Below are positions 40,094 to 49,337 of a stretch of DNA of 64,000 bases, piece after piece. Each line of letters starts with the position of its first letter. The stretch's first letter is position 1. This stretch comes from Jeongeupia chitinilytica (lineage in GTDB: Bacteria > Pseudomonadota > Gammaproteobacteria > Burkholderiales > Chitinibacteraceae), in assembly GCF_014652315.1 (NCBI RefSeq), contig NZ_BMYO01000001.1, forward strand, positions 248,001 to 312,000. Direction: 5' to 3'. Below the pieces are notes generated by a model. The model had not been told where the DNA came from. It searched no databases and was given only the letters and a program-made list of their open reading frames with translations. A program made the translations under genes and the position numbers.

Positions 40094-40651
40094 TTACCAA
40101 CGTCGTTGATTGAACGTCTGGTAATCGGCGGATTCGATGAAACTCAACCCGCTGGCATGGATGTCGCCCGCCTGCACCGGGTAAAAGGTGACGATCGGAT
40201 AGACCGCGTGACCGCTGTCTGTGTGGGCGAGCGGATCGAAAACGATATCGGCGTATTGCGTGTACGCGTACCAGAGGCCGCGGATGTTCCAGTTCAGGGC
40301 GCGGTCACTTTCGATATCGGCAATGCCGACATGTGCGTCGGTCGACAGCCGTACCCGGTAGTAATAGCGGCCGTTGGTCTGATTGATGGTCTGGGTCACC
40401 CTGCTGCTGACGCTATTGATACGCCGAACGCATTTGGCGGCGTAGGCCCAGATCATTTCGTCGAGACTGGAATAGTGATAATCGCGTATCCACATGCCGT
40501 GGGGCTGCACGCCTTGCCGGTTCGGATCCATGATCGTATGCAGCAGGATGTGGTGGGCACGGTAGGAGGTCATGAACGCGTTCTGATAGCGCCAGCCCTG
40601 TTCGCCGTTCAGCGTGTCCATTTCCCACTCGACTACCTTGGCCCGTGACAT
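40094..40651 (-). CDS. Hypothetical protein of the vgrG-clpV cassette (185 aa)
   Basis: A 185-residue protein with an excellent ribosome site (AAAGGAAA) and no recognised family. It is rich in aromatic residues (RALNWNIRGLWYAYTQYADIVFD in pieces; WIRDYHYSSLDEMIWAYAAK) and has a histidine cluster at YRAHHILLHTIMDPN. It lies 43 bases downstream of clpV, so it is the first gene of the cassette and is presumably read from the tss operon promoter. Because effector chaperones and immunity proteins often sit beside vgrG, either is possible, but nothing in the sequence decides it. Confidence 0.72.
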   Translation of the reverse strand: MSRAKVVEWEMDTLNGEQGWRYQNAFMTSYRAHHILLHTIMDPNRQGVQPHGMWIRDYHYSSLDEMIWAYAAKCVRRINSVSSRVTQTINQTNGRYYYRVRLSTDAHVGIADIESDRALNWNIRGLWYAYTQYADIVFDPLAHTDSGHAVYPIVTFYPVQAGDIHASGLSFIESADYQTFNQRRW

Positions 40652-40694
40652 TGCTCGTTTCCTTTGCCGCGTCCGATGGCGGCGTTACTCGGAT

Positions 40695-43184
40695 TCATGC
40701 CGCCGTCCATGTCGACAGCAGCTCGTTCATCAGTAAGGGTTCGATCTCGCGTGCCCCCGCGCCGCAGCACCGGCTCAGCACGGTGGCCAGCAGATCGTCC
40801 GGCAGTCGGCGATCGGTGCCGGCGCGCTGACGGAGTGTTTCGAGCTTGATTCGGGCAATTTCGTACAAGGTGTCGTCGCCGAGCGGGTAGAGCGGCACGA
40901 CGGTCGAACGGGTCAGCAGCGTAGATCGGAAGCGGTGGCGCAGCGTCAGAAGCAGTGCATTGCCGCTAAGGTTGTCGGCTTCGGCTTCGCAGGTGGCGAG
41001 CAAGATCGTGTTGCGAAAGTCGATCTGCAAACCGGAACCGTCCTCGAGCACGCCCTTGTCAAAAACGGCTGATAGGGTTTCGAGCACGTCCGGGTGCGCC
41101 TTGTCGATGTCGTCGAGCAGCACCACGCTGAACGGTTTGCGCCGCACCGCTTCGGTCAGCACGCCGCCTGTGCCGTGGCCGACGTAGCCGGGCGGGGCGC
41201 CCTTGAGCAGGCTGACGCTGTGCGCTTCCTGGTATTCGGCGAGATTGATCGTGATCAGGTTGCGCTCGCCGCCGTACAGCGCGTCGGCCAAGGCGTAAGC
41301 GGTTTCGGTCTTGCCGACGCCGGATGGCCCGACCAGCAGGAAGGCGCCGATCGGTTTCTGCGGGTCGGTCAGTCCGGCACGCCAGGCCTGGATGCGCAGG
41401 GCGATGGTGTTCAGCGCCGCTTCCTGGCCGAGTACGCGCTGGCCCATCCGCTGCGCCAGCGTACGGATCGCTTGGGCTTCGTCGTCGAGCATCCGGCCGA
41501 CCGGCACGCCGGTCCAGTCGGCGATCACGGCGGCGACGTCGCGGACGTCGACATGTTCGGGCACCATTGGTTCGCCGTCGCGAATGTGGTGCAGCTCGCG
41601 CTCGAGCCTCGCCTGCTCGGCTGCGGTGGTTTCCAGCCGTTGGTCGAGCTCGGGCGGTACCGCGTCGCCCAGTTCGCGCGCTTCGTCGGCGAGCGCTTCG
41701 AATGCAGCGCGGACCTGAAGCAGTGCCTGCACGGTGGCGAGTTCGTGCTGCCAGCGGCTTTGCAGTGTGGTCAGCCGGTCTTGCTGCACAGTGACTTCGG
41801 CTTCGAGCAGCAGGATGCGTTCGGTGTGGTCGTGGTCGCCGGCCTGTTCGCGTAGCAAGCGGTTCAGTTCGGTGTGGATCGCAGCCAGACTGCGCTGCGT
41901 CGCTTCGACCGGTTGCGGTGTGTCGTACTGGGCCAGCGCGACCCGGGCACAGGCGGTGTCGAGCACCGAGATCGCCTTGTCTGGCAACTGCCGGCTCGAC
42001 AGATAGCGGTGTGACAGCCGCACCGCGTCGCGGATCGCCGCGTCGAGTACGCGCACGCCGTGGTGCTGTTCGAGCCGGGTTGCGACGGCGCGCAGCATTT
42101 CGGTGGCGACCGCTTCGCTCGGTTCGTCGATCCGGATCAGCTGGAAGCGTCGCGCCAGCGCGGCGTCGCGCTCGAAGTACTGCTTGTATTCGCGCCAGGT
42201 CGTTGCGGCGACGGTGCGCAACAGCCCGCGCGCCAGTGCCGGCTTGAGCAGGTTGGCGGCGTCGCTCTGGCCTTCGCCGGCGCCGGCACCGATCAGCGTA
42301 TGTGCTTCGTCGATGAACAGGATGACGTTGGCGGCACGCTGTACCGCGTCGATCACCCGCTTGAGCCGCAGCTCGAACTCGCCCTTGACGCCGGCACCGG
42401 CCTGCAACAGCCCGAGGTCGAGCGTGCGTACCGAGACGTCGCGCAACGGCGGTGGCACGTCGCCGCCGGCAACGCGCAGCGCCAGTCCTTCGACGATGGC
42501 GGTCTTGCCGACGCCGGGCTCGCCGACGAGGATGGGGTTGTTCTGGCGCCGTCGCAGCAGGATGTCGATGCACTGGCGGATTTCCGCATCGCGGCCGATG
42601 ATCGGATCGATCAGCCCGGCGCGTGCGTCGGCGGTCAGATCCTGGGTGAACTGCGCAAGTGCAGGGTCGGTCTCGCGGGAGGCGGTTGCGTGCATCGGCG
42701 CTTGCTCAGGCGGAACAAAGCCCGCCGGTGCTTCGCTTGAGGCGGCGGCCCAGTGTTGCCATTGATCCCGCAATGACTCGGCGGAAATCGGGCTCAGGCT
42801 TGATCCGGGCGCGAGGTGCTGGCGGAAGTCCGAATCGAGCAGCGCAACCATCAGGTCGCCCGAGCGGACGGGCCAGGCGGTATCCGAGCAAAGGGCGGCA
42901 TGCTGCAGCAGGGCCACGACCGGTTTCGACAGCGCCGGTGTGTAGGTGGTGCCACGCTCGAAGCGCTGGCCGGACCGGTGCAGCTCGTTTGCCAACGTCG
43001 TTGGCGCGATGCCAAGCCGGGGCAGAATGGCTGCCAGATCGCCCGATTCGATCGCCATCAGTTCCAGCAGCAGGTGATCGATTTCGACGTGGTACTGGGT
43101 CAGTTGCAGGCTGCGCTGCGCCGCGCGTTCGAGCGCGGCGCGGCACGGTGTGTTCAGCCGGTCGATCAGGCTAGTCAGGTCCAT
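40695..43184 (-). CDS. clpV: T6SS ATPase ClpV (TssH)
   Basis: An 829-residue AAA+ disaggregase that strips contracted TssB/TssC sheaths for reuse. The N-terminal Clp repeats (residues 1-150) include VEIDHLLLELM. The first AAA domain has Walker A GEPGVGKTAIVEG and Walker B VILFIDEAH. A coiled middle domain follows, then the second AAA domain with GPSGVGKTETAYALA. The start MDLTSLIDRL at 43184 matches other ClpV proteins. It overlaps tssG by 14 bases. The cassette of four unknown genes begins 43 bases after its stop. Confidence 0.95.
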   Translation of the reverse strand: MDLTSLIDRLNTPCRAALERAAQRSLQLTQYHVEIDHLLLELMAIESGDLAAILPRLGIAPTTLANELHRSGQRFERGTTYTPALSKPVVALLQHAALCSDTAWPVRSGDLMVALLDSDFRQHLAPGSSLSPISAESLRDQWQHWAAASSEAPAGFVPPEQAPMHATASRETDPALAQFTQDLTADARAGLIDPIIGRDAEIRQCIDILLRRRQNNPILVGEPGVGKTAIVEGLALRVAGGDVPPPLRDVSVRTLDLGLLQAGAGVKGEFELRLKRVIDAVQRAANVILFIDEAHTLIGAGAGEGQSDAANLLKPALARGLLRTVAATTWREYKQYFERDAALARRFQLIRIDEPSEAVATEMLRAVATRLEQHHGVRVLDAAIRDAVRLSHRYLSSRQLPDKAISVLDTACARVALAQYDTPQPVEATQRSLAAIHTELNRLLREQAGDHDHTERILLLEAEVTVQQDRLTTLQSRWQHELATVQALLQVRAAFEALADEARELGDAVPPELDQRLETTAAEQARLERELHHIRDGEPMVPEHVDVRDVAAVIADWTGVPVGRMLDDEAQAIRTLAQRMGQRVLGQEAALNTIALRIQAWRAGLTDPQKPIGAFLLVGPSGVGKTETAYALADALYGGERNLITINLAEYQEAHSVSLLKGAPPGYVGHGTGGVLTEAVRRKPFSVVLLDDIDKAHPDVLETLSAVFDKGVLEDGSGLQIDFRNTILLATCEAEADNLSGNALLLTLRHRFRSTLLTRSTVVPLYPLGDDTLYEIARIKLETLRQRAGTDRRLPDDLLATVLSRCCGAGAREIEPLLMNELLSTWTAA

Positions 43185-44208
43185 GGGGGCTCGTGGCCGT
43201 TGGCAGAATGCAGCGACGGGGGCTGGCGTTGCCCTTGTCAGCCAGCCAGGAGGTCCAGCCAAGCCGGACCGGCTCATGCCTGTTCAGGCAAGGGTTCGGG
43301 GTCTGGGCCGGCGTGAGGTGCAGAATCACGCGGCAGGCCATGTCGATGCCGAAGTAGAAGCGGGCCAGCGCCATCAGTTCGCGATGCCGTTCGCCGCCGG
43401 GAAGGAACGCGGTGTAGATCGGCAGCGGCATCGGGCCGAGGTGAAGGCGGATGCCTGCCTGTTCGTCCCAGATGCGCGAGCCGGCCAGTGCGCCCTGTCC
43501 CAGCCGGTTGTTGCTGCCTTGTTGTCCAAGGCGCGTTCTGGCCGAATCGGGGAGCGGGCTCCAGGCGCCATCGAATTGTTCGATGCGGGCCGTGATGCCG
43601 AAATGGCCGCGCACGATGGACTGGAAGCCGCTGGCCGAGCGGCGCCGGTTGGCCACGATGGCGGTACGGGCGAGCAGTGCGGCATCGGGGACCTGCTGGC
43701 GTCCATGCAGTGCCTTCGGGAGCAGGCCGGCCAGCGCCCGCATGATCTGGTGTGCGGCACTGTGGCTGGGCGCGTCGAACGGCGCAGCAAGGCGGTGCTT
43801 TTTCAACGTGCGGTACAGCTGGCCGAGAAGGCGCTGATGGAACAGGTCGAGAAAGGCGGCCGGTGCGTGATCTTTGCGGGCTCGGCGGGCCTGCAACCAT
43901 TCCTGGTACGCATACGGCAAGGGACCGTCGGGGCCGCCGAGACCAAACAGATGGACCGGCAGGACCGGGCGACTGCCGCCGCCGGCCTGGCCACGCAAGG
44001 GACCGAGCGCGCTTGACGGCAGCGACGGCGTCAGCGGTCCGCTGAGTCGGACCGACTCCTGACGTGGGTCGGCACCGTATCCGGGGGGCGTCGATCCGGG
44101 GGCCGCACGTTGCAGGATCGCCACCGCCTGCGTGAACTCGAACGCATGCGTTTCATTACGAAGGCGGTCCGCTACAGAATCAGCGGGTCGCCGACCAGCG
44201 GTTGCCAT
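43171..44208 (-). CDS. tssG: T6SS baseplate protein TssG
   Basis: A 345-residue TssG (VasB/ImpH) wedge subunit of the T6SS baseplate. The N-terminal FEFTQAVAILQR and central LYRTLKKHRLA, RRSASGFQSIVRGHFG and RLGQQGSNNRLGQGALAGSRIWD segments follow the family pattern. The ATG at 44208 places the start 37 bases inside tssF, a typical coupled overlap; an earlier start would give an arginine-rich shadow extension. It contacts TssF and TssK in the assembled wedge. Confidence 0.92.
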   Translation of the reverse strand: MATAGRRPADSVADRLRNETHAFEFTQAVAILQRAAPGSTPPGYGADPRQESVRLSGPLTPSLPSSALGPLRGQAGGGSRPVLPVHLFGLGGPDGPLPYAYQEWLQARRARKDHAPAAFLDLFHQRLLGQLYRTLKKHRLAAPFDAPSHSAAHQIMRALAGLLPKALHGRQQVPDAALLARTAIVANRRRSASGFQSIVRGHFGITARIEQFDGAWSPLPDSARTRLGQQGSNNRLGQGALAGSRIWDEQAGIRLHLGPMPLPIYTAFLPGGERHRELMALARFYFGIDMACRVILHLTPAQTPNPCLNRHEPVRLGWTSWLADKGNASPRRCILPTATSPHGPD

Positions 44209-45968
44209 GTCTTGATGTCCCTGTCGCGTTCGACCAGCACCGTGCGGACGAAGCGGTTGATGCTGGCGTACTGGGCAAGAAAATGCGCAACGACGCCGGA
44301 AAACAGCACCCGGCTTGCGCCGGTGAAATGAACTTCGTCCAGCGTCAATCTCACTTCGAGCCCGTTGCGCCACCCGCGCCAGGCCTGGCGGCCGACGTGG
44401 GCCACGGCGCGCCGGGTTTCGAGGTGGGTGATGCCGGCAATCTGGCGTCGTGCGGTCTGACTGTCGTTCAGGTTGTAGAGCGCAAGGATCTCCTGCAGCG
44501 CCGCGAGCGGCTGGGTGTCCTCGACCAGCGACAGGTGGTTGAGTGACAGTTGAGAGACCAGCCGCCAGCGCGATGCGCCGGCCAGCGGTGCGCTGGTTTG
44601 CGCGCTCGGTTTGGTCAGCAGTCTTGCGCGGGCTACCGGACCGGAACGCTGGAACGAGAGCGGTGTGCCGGCAGGTACGCCTTCAGCCAGCCCGCGGTTG
44701 GTGCACAGCAGCTCGGCGGTCAGCGTCCGGTCCGGCGCCTGCTCTGGGGCGAAGTTTGCATCGACCCAGGACAGCAGCATTTCGCTGCCGGAGCGATCGT
44801 AGGCGAAGTTGCCGACGCGCCGGGCGTGCCACCACGTTCCCTGATTCTGGGTGCCGTGACTGAATTCGAAATAGGCAGGAATGACCGTGGCGCCGTCGTG
44901 CGTGCCGGCACGCACCTGCCGGACCGAATAGATCTCGTGGCTGCGCTCGCGATGGCTGTCGGCTACCAGCCGGTACTCGCTGCGGGTGCTGTCGGGACGA
45001 AGCGGTTCTGACGTGCGTGGAAACAGGTTGATGCCCGGGGTGCAACCGAGCGCGATATCGCCTGCGCCGAGATGCAGTCTTTGCGGCGGTGCGCGATCAA
45101 AGGCGATGATCAGTTCGAGCTGCTCGGCGGCACGGTCGGGAATCCGGATCGGCAGGTCGAAGAACAGGAATTTGGCCGGGGCGGCGAAGTACTCCAGCAG
45201 CAGCCGATAGGCCGGCAGTACGCCATCCTCCAGCGGAAGCAAGGCTTCATCGGCATCGAAGCCGACCGGTCGTGGCGTGCAGCCCGGCAACACCCGGGCA
45301 GGCTGGTTCGGGAGCGCGGCAAACATGCCGATCACGTGCGCGCCAAGGAGGTCGTAAAGCGCGGCGGCGTTCATTGGCGTGCCTGCCAGATGAATGCGCA
45401 GTGTCTGCAGGGGCAGGGCTGCCCAACTGTGCGGTGCCTGACAGGCGAGCCGCAGGCGGAGTGCCGATCGCGCTTCTGCCAGACCCGTGACCGACTGGGC
45501 TTCCTCGGCCGGCAGCAGCATGACATCGGCGACCTCGATCGGCCAGAGCGTGATCGGTGCGGTGCTGCGGAAGTGCAGGCTCTCACCGGCATCGGTCGTG
45601 GTGAACAGCGCGGTATCACGCTCGATGACATAACCCTCGGCCAGGTTGCCCTTGGTCGGATCGGGTTCGAACCGGACGATGGCGGTCGAAGGCATCGGCC
45701 GCAGTGCGTACGGATACAGCTGTTCCAGCAGCGCATCGGTGAGCTGGGAAAAATCGTCGTCCAGCCGACGCTGCAACCGGGCATTCAGGAAGGCAAAGCC
45801 TTCCAGCAGTCGTTCGACGTGCGGATCGGCGCTTTCTTCGGCAGAGACGTCCAGCCGGTGAGCGATTTTCGGATAGCGTGCGGCAAAGTCGCTGCCGGCG
45901 TTGCGCAGCCACGCCAGCTCGCGCTGGTAGTAATCCAGCAACAGCGGATCGAGCGAGTCGCTGCTCAT
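44172..45968 (-). CDS. tssF: T6SS baseplate protein TssF
   Basis: A 598-residue TssF (VasA/ImpG), the largest baseplate wedge protein. It opens LDPLLLDYYQRELAWLRNAGSDFAARYPKIA, the conserved N-terminus of the family, with DPHVERLLEGFAFLNARLQRRLDDDFSQLTDALLEQLYP directly after. Length matches homologues (about 590-620). It overlaps tssE by four bases and tssG by 37, so the three are translationally coupled. Confidence 0.95.
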   Translation of the reverse strand: MSSDSLDPLLLDYYQRELAWLRNAGSDFAARYPKIAHRLDVSAEESADPHVERLLEGFAFLNARLQRRLDDDFSQLTDALLEQLYPYALRPMPSTAIVRFEPDPTKGNLAEGYVIERDTALFTTTDAGESLHFRSTAPITLWPIEVADVMLLPAEEAQSVTGLAEARSALRLRLACQAPHSWAALPLQTLRIHLAGTPMNAAALYDLLGAHVIGMFAALPNQPARVLPGCTPRPVGFDADEALLPLEDGVLPAYRLLLEYFAAPAKFLFFDLPIRIPDRAAEQLELIIAFDRAPPQRLHLGAGDIALGCTPGINLFPRTSEPLRPDSTRSEYRLVADSHRERSHEIYSVRQVRAGTHDGATVIPAYFEFSHGTQNQGTWWHARRVGNFAYDRSGSEMLLSWVDANFAPEQAPDRTLTAELLCTNRGLAEGVPAGTPLSFQRSGPVARARLLTKPSAQTSAPLAGASRWRLVSQLSLNHLSLVEDTQPLAALQEILALYNLNDSQTARRQIAGITHLETRRAVAHVGRQAWRGWRNGLEVRLTLDEVHFTGASRVLFSGVVAHFLAQYASINRFVRTVLVERDRDIKTWQPLVGDPLIL

Positions 45969-46402
45969 GGTGCGGGTGCCACTTCGGGATTGATGAGAAT
46001 GATCGGCAGCATCTCCGGATGCCCGACCACGCCGCCACTGACCTGCACGCCGAGTCGATGGGCCTGTCCGGCCAGCGGAACCAGCCGGACCTGAGGATCG
46101 CGGATGCGAGGCTCGAAACGACGGATCGCTTCGGTCAGCTGGCGTTCGGTGTGCCGTTGTTGTTGTGGCGCCGTCGTGGCAAAAGCGCTCCAGTCGTCGA
46201 CACCGTAGTCGATCACACTCAAGGCCCCGGTGTTCTGGAGTACTTCGCGGCGGGTGTTCAGCAGACGCGACAACTCTTCGCGGATCGAGCGAACGACGTC
46301 ATCGACATCGTAGTGCCAGTGCGGCGTGAGATCGTTGTCCTGGTCCGGCGCATCGTCGGACAGGCGCTCGAACAGCGGGGCGCGAAACGGTTTTGCGTGC
46401 AT
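45965..46402 (-). CDS. tssE: T6SS baseplate protein TssE (gp25-like)
   Basis: A 145-residue gp25-like lysozyme-family baseplate protein. RSIREELSRLLNTRREVL leads into GALSVIDYGVDD, the gp25 signature, and the domain continues to the beta strand QVSGGVVGHPE. It helps initiate sheath polymerisation in the baseplate wedge. It lies 24 bases downstream of hcp and overlaps the tssF start by four bases. Confidence 0.93.
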   Translation of the reverse strand: MHAKPFRAPLFERLSDDAPDQDNDLTPHWHYDVDDVVRSIREELSRLLNTRREVLQNTGALSVIDYGVDDWSAFATTAPQQQRHTERQLTEAIRRFEPRIRDPQVRLVPLAGQAHRLGVQVSGGVVGHPEMLPIILINPEVAPAP

Positions 46403-46426
46403 CTCGGTCGCGCCCCGTGGAACCGC

Positions 46427-46924
46427 TTACTTGCCGGCCTTGTTGGCCGCCAGATCCCAGGTCGTTGCCGCCGAGCCTTCCTTGGTGCCGTCGACCTTCT
46501 GTGCGGTCAGATCCCACTTGATCTTGGTGAAGTTGATCGACAGCGTTTCCACCGGCTTGCCGCCCGCACCGCCACTGACGCTGACGTTCGAAAGGATCAC
46601 GTTGTCCAGCGTGTAGGTGATGAACGGCATGATCTTGCCGCTGCTGTCTGCCGCATTGCGGCCGATCGTGATCGTTGCGGTCGCCAGCGGCTTGCCCGAG
46701 CAGCAGTACTGGTTCAGCGACGGGGTCGAGCCGTCGACGAATTTGGTGAGCGTGAACTCGCCGATATGCGGTTTGCCCGAGGTCCGTTCGGTATTGCTGA
46801 CGTCGTTGGTGACCTGCATCGCCACGTTGTGGCTGTAGGACATGACTTCGATCTTGTCCTTGTAGCCTTCGAGTTCGCAGTCGCCCTTGATGTCGCTACC
46901 GAGGTCGAGAATGATGGCATCCAT
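46427..46924 (-). CDS. hcp: T6SS inner tube protein Hcp (TssD)
   Basis: A 165-residue Hcp that forms stacked hexameric rings of the inner tube. It opens MDAIILDLGSDIKGD, with the typical IEVMSYSHNVAMQV and GEFTLTKFVDGSTPSL motifs, and the late strand segment VETLSINFTKIKWDLTAQK. It is slightly longer than Hcp1 through a C-terminal tail ending ANKAGK. It lies between tssC and tssE, each separated by a gap large enough for its own ribosome site (71 and 24 bases), allowing high expression. Confidence 0.95.
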   Translation of the reverse strand: MDAIILDLGSDIKGDCELEGYKDKIEVMSYSHNVAMQVTNDVSNTERTSGKPHIGEFTLTKFVDGSTPSLNQYCCSGKPLATATITIGRNAADSSGKIMPFITYTLDNVILSNVSVSGGAGGKPVETLSINFTKIKWDLTAQKVDGTKEGSAATTWDLAANKAGK

Positions 46925-46995
46925 TGGAACTTGCTCCGGTTTTGGTATGAGGGCGTGACCCCGAGCGGGTCACGCGGATTCAACAGCGAGGCGCC

Positions 46996-48477
46996 TTATG
47001 CGGCGGCCGGCGGCGGCAGCGATGCCACCAGACGGAGCGACGCGGTCAGTTCTTCGAGCTGGAAATGGGGCCGCAGGAACACGGTAGCCCGGTACGAGCC
47101 CGGCTTGCCGGCGACCTCGGTGACATCGACACGTGCCTCACGGAGCGGGTACTGCGCCTTGATTTCCTGCGGGGCGTTGTCGTTGACCAGCACGTAGTCG
47201 GCAATCCAGTTGTTCAGGTAGGACTGGACGTTGTCGCGGGTCGCGAAGCTGCCGATCTTGTCGCGCATGATGACCTTGATGTAGTGCGCGAACCGCGAGG
47301 CAGCGAGCACATAGGGCAGCATGCCGGAGATGCGGGCGTTGGCGTTGGCTTCCGGCAGGTTGTACAGCTTGGGCTGGTTGGTCGTCTGGCCGCCGAAGAA
47401 CACCGCGAGGTCGGTGTTCTTCTTGTGGCACAGCGCGATGAAGCCGAGACCGTCGAGTTCCTTTTCGCGGCGGTCGGTGATCGGTACTTCGGTCGGGCAT
47501 TTCAGCGCCAGGTCGCCGGCTGCAGTCGCGAACGTGTGGGCCGGCAGTCCTTCGACCGCACCGCCGCCTTCGACGCCGCGGATCGCTGCGCACCAGCCGT
47601 AGCGGGCATAGGCTTCGGTGATCCGCTGACCCAGCGCCCAGGCCGCGTTGCCCCACAGGTACTGCTTGTTTTCGCTGCCGTTGACGCCTTCGGCGTAATT
47701 GATGCCTTCGACCGGTTTGGTGTCCGGGCCGTATGGCAGGCGCAGCAGCACGTGCGGCAGGACCAGCGACACGTAGCGCGAGTCTTCACTGGCACGGAAC
47801 GAGCGCCACTTGATCAGCTCGGTGCTTTCGAACACCTTGGCCAGATCGCGCGGTTGCGCCAGTTCGGCGAAGCTGCCCATGTCGAACAGACGGGGGCTGG
47901 CCGCGGCAACGAACGGTGCGTGCGCCGCAGCGGCGACATTCGAGAGCTTTTCGAGCAGGGCGATGTCCTGCGGATTGCGGCCGAACTCGAAGTCGCCGAT
48001 CAGCACGCTGAACGGATGGCCGCCGAAGGTGCCGTACTCTTCTTCGTAGATTTTCTTGAACAGTGCGCTCTGGTCGAATTCGACCGCCTTCTCGAGGTCG
48101 TTCTGCAGTTCCTTGCGCGAAACGTCGAGCAGGCGCAGTTTCAGCCGCGTGCTGGTTTCGGTGTTCATCACCAGATAGTGCAGGCCGCGCCACGACGCTT
48201 CCAGCTGCTGTACGGCCGGGTGATGCAGGATTTCGTCGAGCTGTTTGCCGATCAGGGCATCGATCTGGTCGATGCGGTGATTGATCATGGCCACGGTATC
48301 GCCGTCGAGCGCCATGCCTTCGTCGAGGACCTGGGTCGCAAATTCGGCGAGCAGGTTCTTGGCGTAGGCTTTCTGCGTGTCGTCGTGGGCCATCCGGCCA
48401 TCGGCGATGATCTTGTCGAGCAGCGACAGGGAAACGTTTTGTGCAGCGCTGCCGCTGCTGGCTTGTGCTTCGGGCAT
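46996..48477 (-). CDS. tssC: T6SS sheath large subunit TssC
   Basis: A 493-residue TssC (VipB), which with TssB builds the contractile sheath. Recognisable are QLEASWRGLHYLVMNTETS near residue 120, EEEYGTFGGHPFSVLIGDFEFG near 170, and the C-terminal FATRDNVQSYLNNWIADYV and PGSYRATVFLRPHFQLEELTASLRLV. Length matches the family. It follows tssB by 12 bases in the conserved tssB-tssC order. Confidence 0.96.
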   Translation of the reverse strand: MPEAQASSGSAAQNVSLSLLDKIIADGRMAHDDTQKAYAKNLLAEFATQVLDEGMALDGDTVAMINHRIDQIDALIGKQLDEILHHPAVQQLEASWRGLHYLVMNTETSTRLKLRLLDVSRKELQNDLEKAVEFDQSALFKKIYEEEYGTFGGHPFSVLIGDFEFGRNPQDIALLEKLSNVAAAAHAPFVAAASPRLFDMGSFAELAQPRDLAKVFESTELIKWRSFRASEDSRYVSLVLPHVLLRLPYGPDTKPVEGINYAEGVNGSENKQYLWGNAAWALGQRITEAYARYGWCAAIRGVEGGGAVEGLPAHTFATAAGDLALKCPTEVPITDRREKELDGLGFIALCHKKNTDLAVFFGGQTTNQPKLYNLPEANANARISGMLPYVLAASRFAHYIKVIMRDKIGSFATRDNVQSYLNNWIADYVLVNDNAPQEIKAQYPLREARVDVTEVAGKPGSYRATVFLRPHFQLEELTASLRLVASLPPPAAA

Positions 48478-48489
48478 GGGCGCGCTCCG

Positions 48490-49062
48490 TCAGGCTTGCG
48501 GTTCAGGGGTGACGTTGGTGTTGTCGACCGGGGTATCGGGCTGGCTCGGCGTGGCGTTGTCCTGTGCCGGCGTAGCGCCGCTGGCCTTGATTTCCTGTAG
48601 CCCTTCGGAATTGGCGACCACGTTCTGCAGCAACTGGTCGAGCTGGTCGTTGCCGTCGAGCTTGGTCAGCAGGTCGCGCAGCTTCTGCCGGGCTTCATAC
48701 AGACGACGCAGCGGTTCGACCTGCTTGACGATGTTGACCGGATCGAAGTCGTCGAAGTGCTTGAACTTGAGCTCGAGGTTGAGTTTGCTGTCGTCGCCGG
48801 CAATGGCGTTGTTCACCTGGATGGCCAGGCGCGGCGTGATGGCGTCCAGCACGCCGTTGAAATTGTCGCGGTCGATGTCGACGAAGCGGCGTTCGCCCAG
48901 CTTGGCGGGCGCGGTGGCCGGATTGCCGGCCAGATCCGCAAGAATGCCGACAACCAGCGGCAGTTCCTTCTTTTCGATGGCGTTGCCAATTTCCACGTCG
49001 TAGGTTATCTGGACGCGTGGCGGGCGGACGCGGTCCAGCTTGTGCTGAGTGCTCTCGGCCAT
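48490..49062 (-). CDS. tssB: T6SS sheath small subunit TssB
   Basis: A 190-residue TssB (VipA). It opens MAESTQHKLDRVRPPRVQITYDVEIGNA, followed by KKELPLVVGILADLAGNP and RRFVDIDRDNFNGVLDAI, all typical. The C-terminal tail is Thr/Pro/Asn-rich (about 165-190) and somewhat longer than usual. The ATG at 49062 is preceded by AGGAAA. It is the first gene of the minus-strand T6SS operon that probably runs to the MORN gene (about 13 kb). Confidence 0.95.
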   Translation of the reverse strand: MAESTQHKLDRVRPPRVQITYDVEIGNAIEKKELPLVVGILADLAGNPATAPAKLGERRFVDIDRDNFNGVLDAITPRLAIQVNNAIAGDDSKLNLELKFKHFDDFDPVNIVKQVEPLRRLYEARQKLRDLLTKLDGNDQLDQLLQNVVANSEGLQEIKASGATPAQDNATPSQPDTPVDNTNVTPEPQA

Positions 49063-49337
49063 GGTTTCCTCTCGGGTCTGCACAACGTCCGTATCGGAAG
49101 GCGTTGTACCTGGGTGATTGCTCGATGTGACATCACGCAATGCCGTGAAATGCAAACGTCATCGACGGCGATTCGTCGGGCGAGCTTAGCCTATGTATCA
49201 TTGTTTGCAAGTTGTGTTTGGTTTTTGTTGTAAGTGCACTGAATGCAATATGTCGTTGTCTGTGTTTCATCCGCAACGCAGCGCTTGGAGTCATGACATT
49301 GGTGTTATAGAGTTGGCGCCAAACAAGAGGCCGATCC
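49063..49337. promoter_or_regulatory. Divergent promoter region of the two T6SS operons
   Basis: These 275 bases separate tssB (minus) and tssJ (plus) and must drive both blocks. The centre (about 49190-49320) is strikingly AT-rich for this genome. Several weak sigma70-like hexamers occur, but none stands out, and no good sigma54 -24/-12 element was found. Confidence 0.6.

Noticed and set aside
49140..49337. A sigma54 promoter for the T6SS operons
   Set aside because: No GG-N10-GC element with proper flanks was found on either strand; the region is AT-rich but not of sigma54 type.
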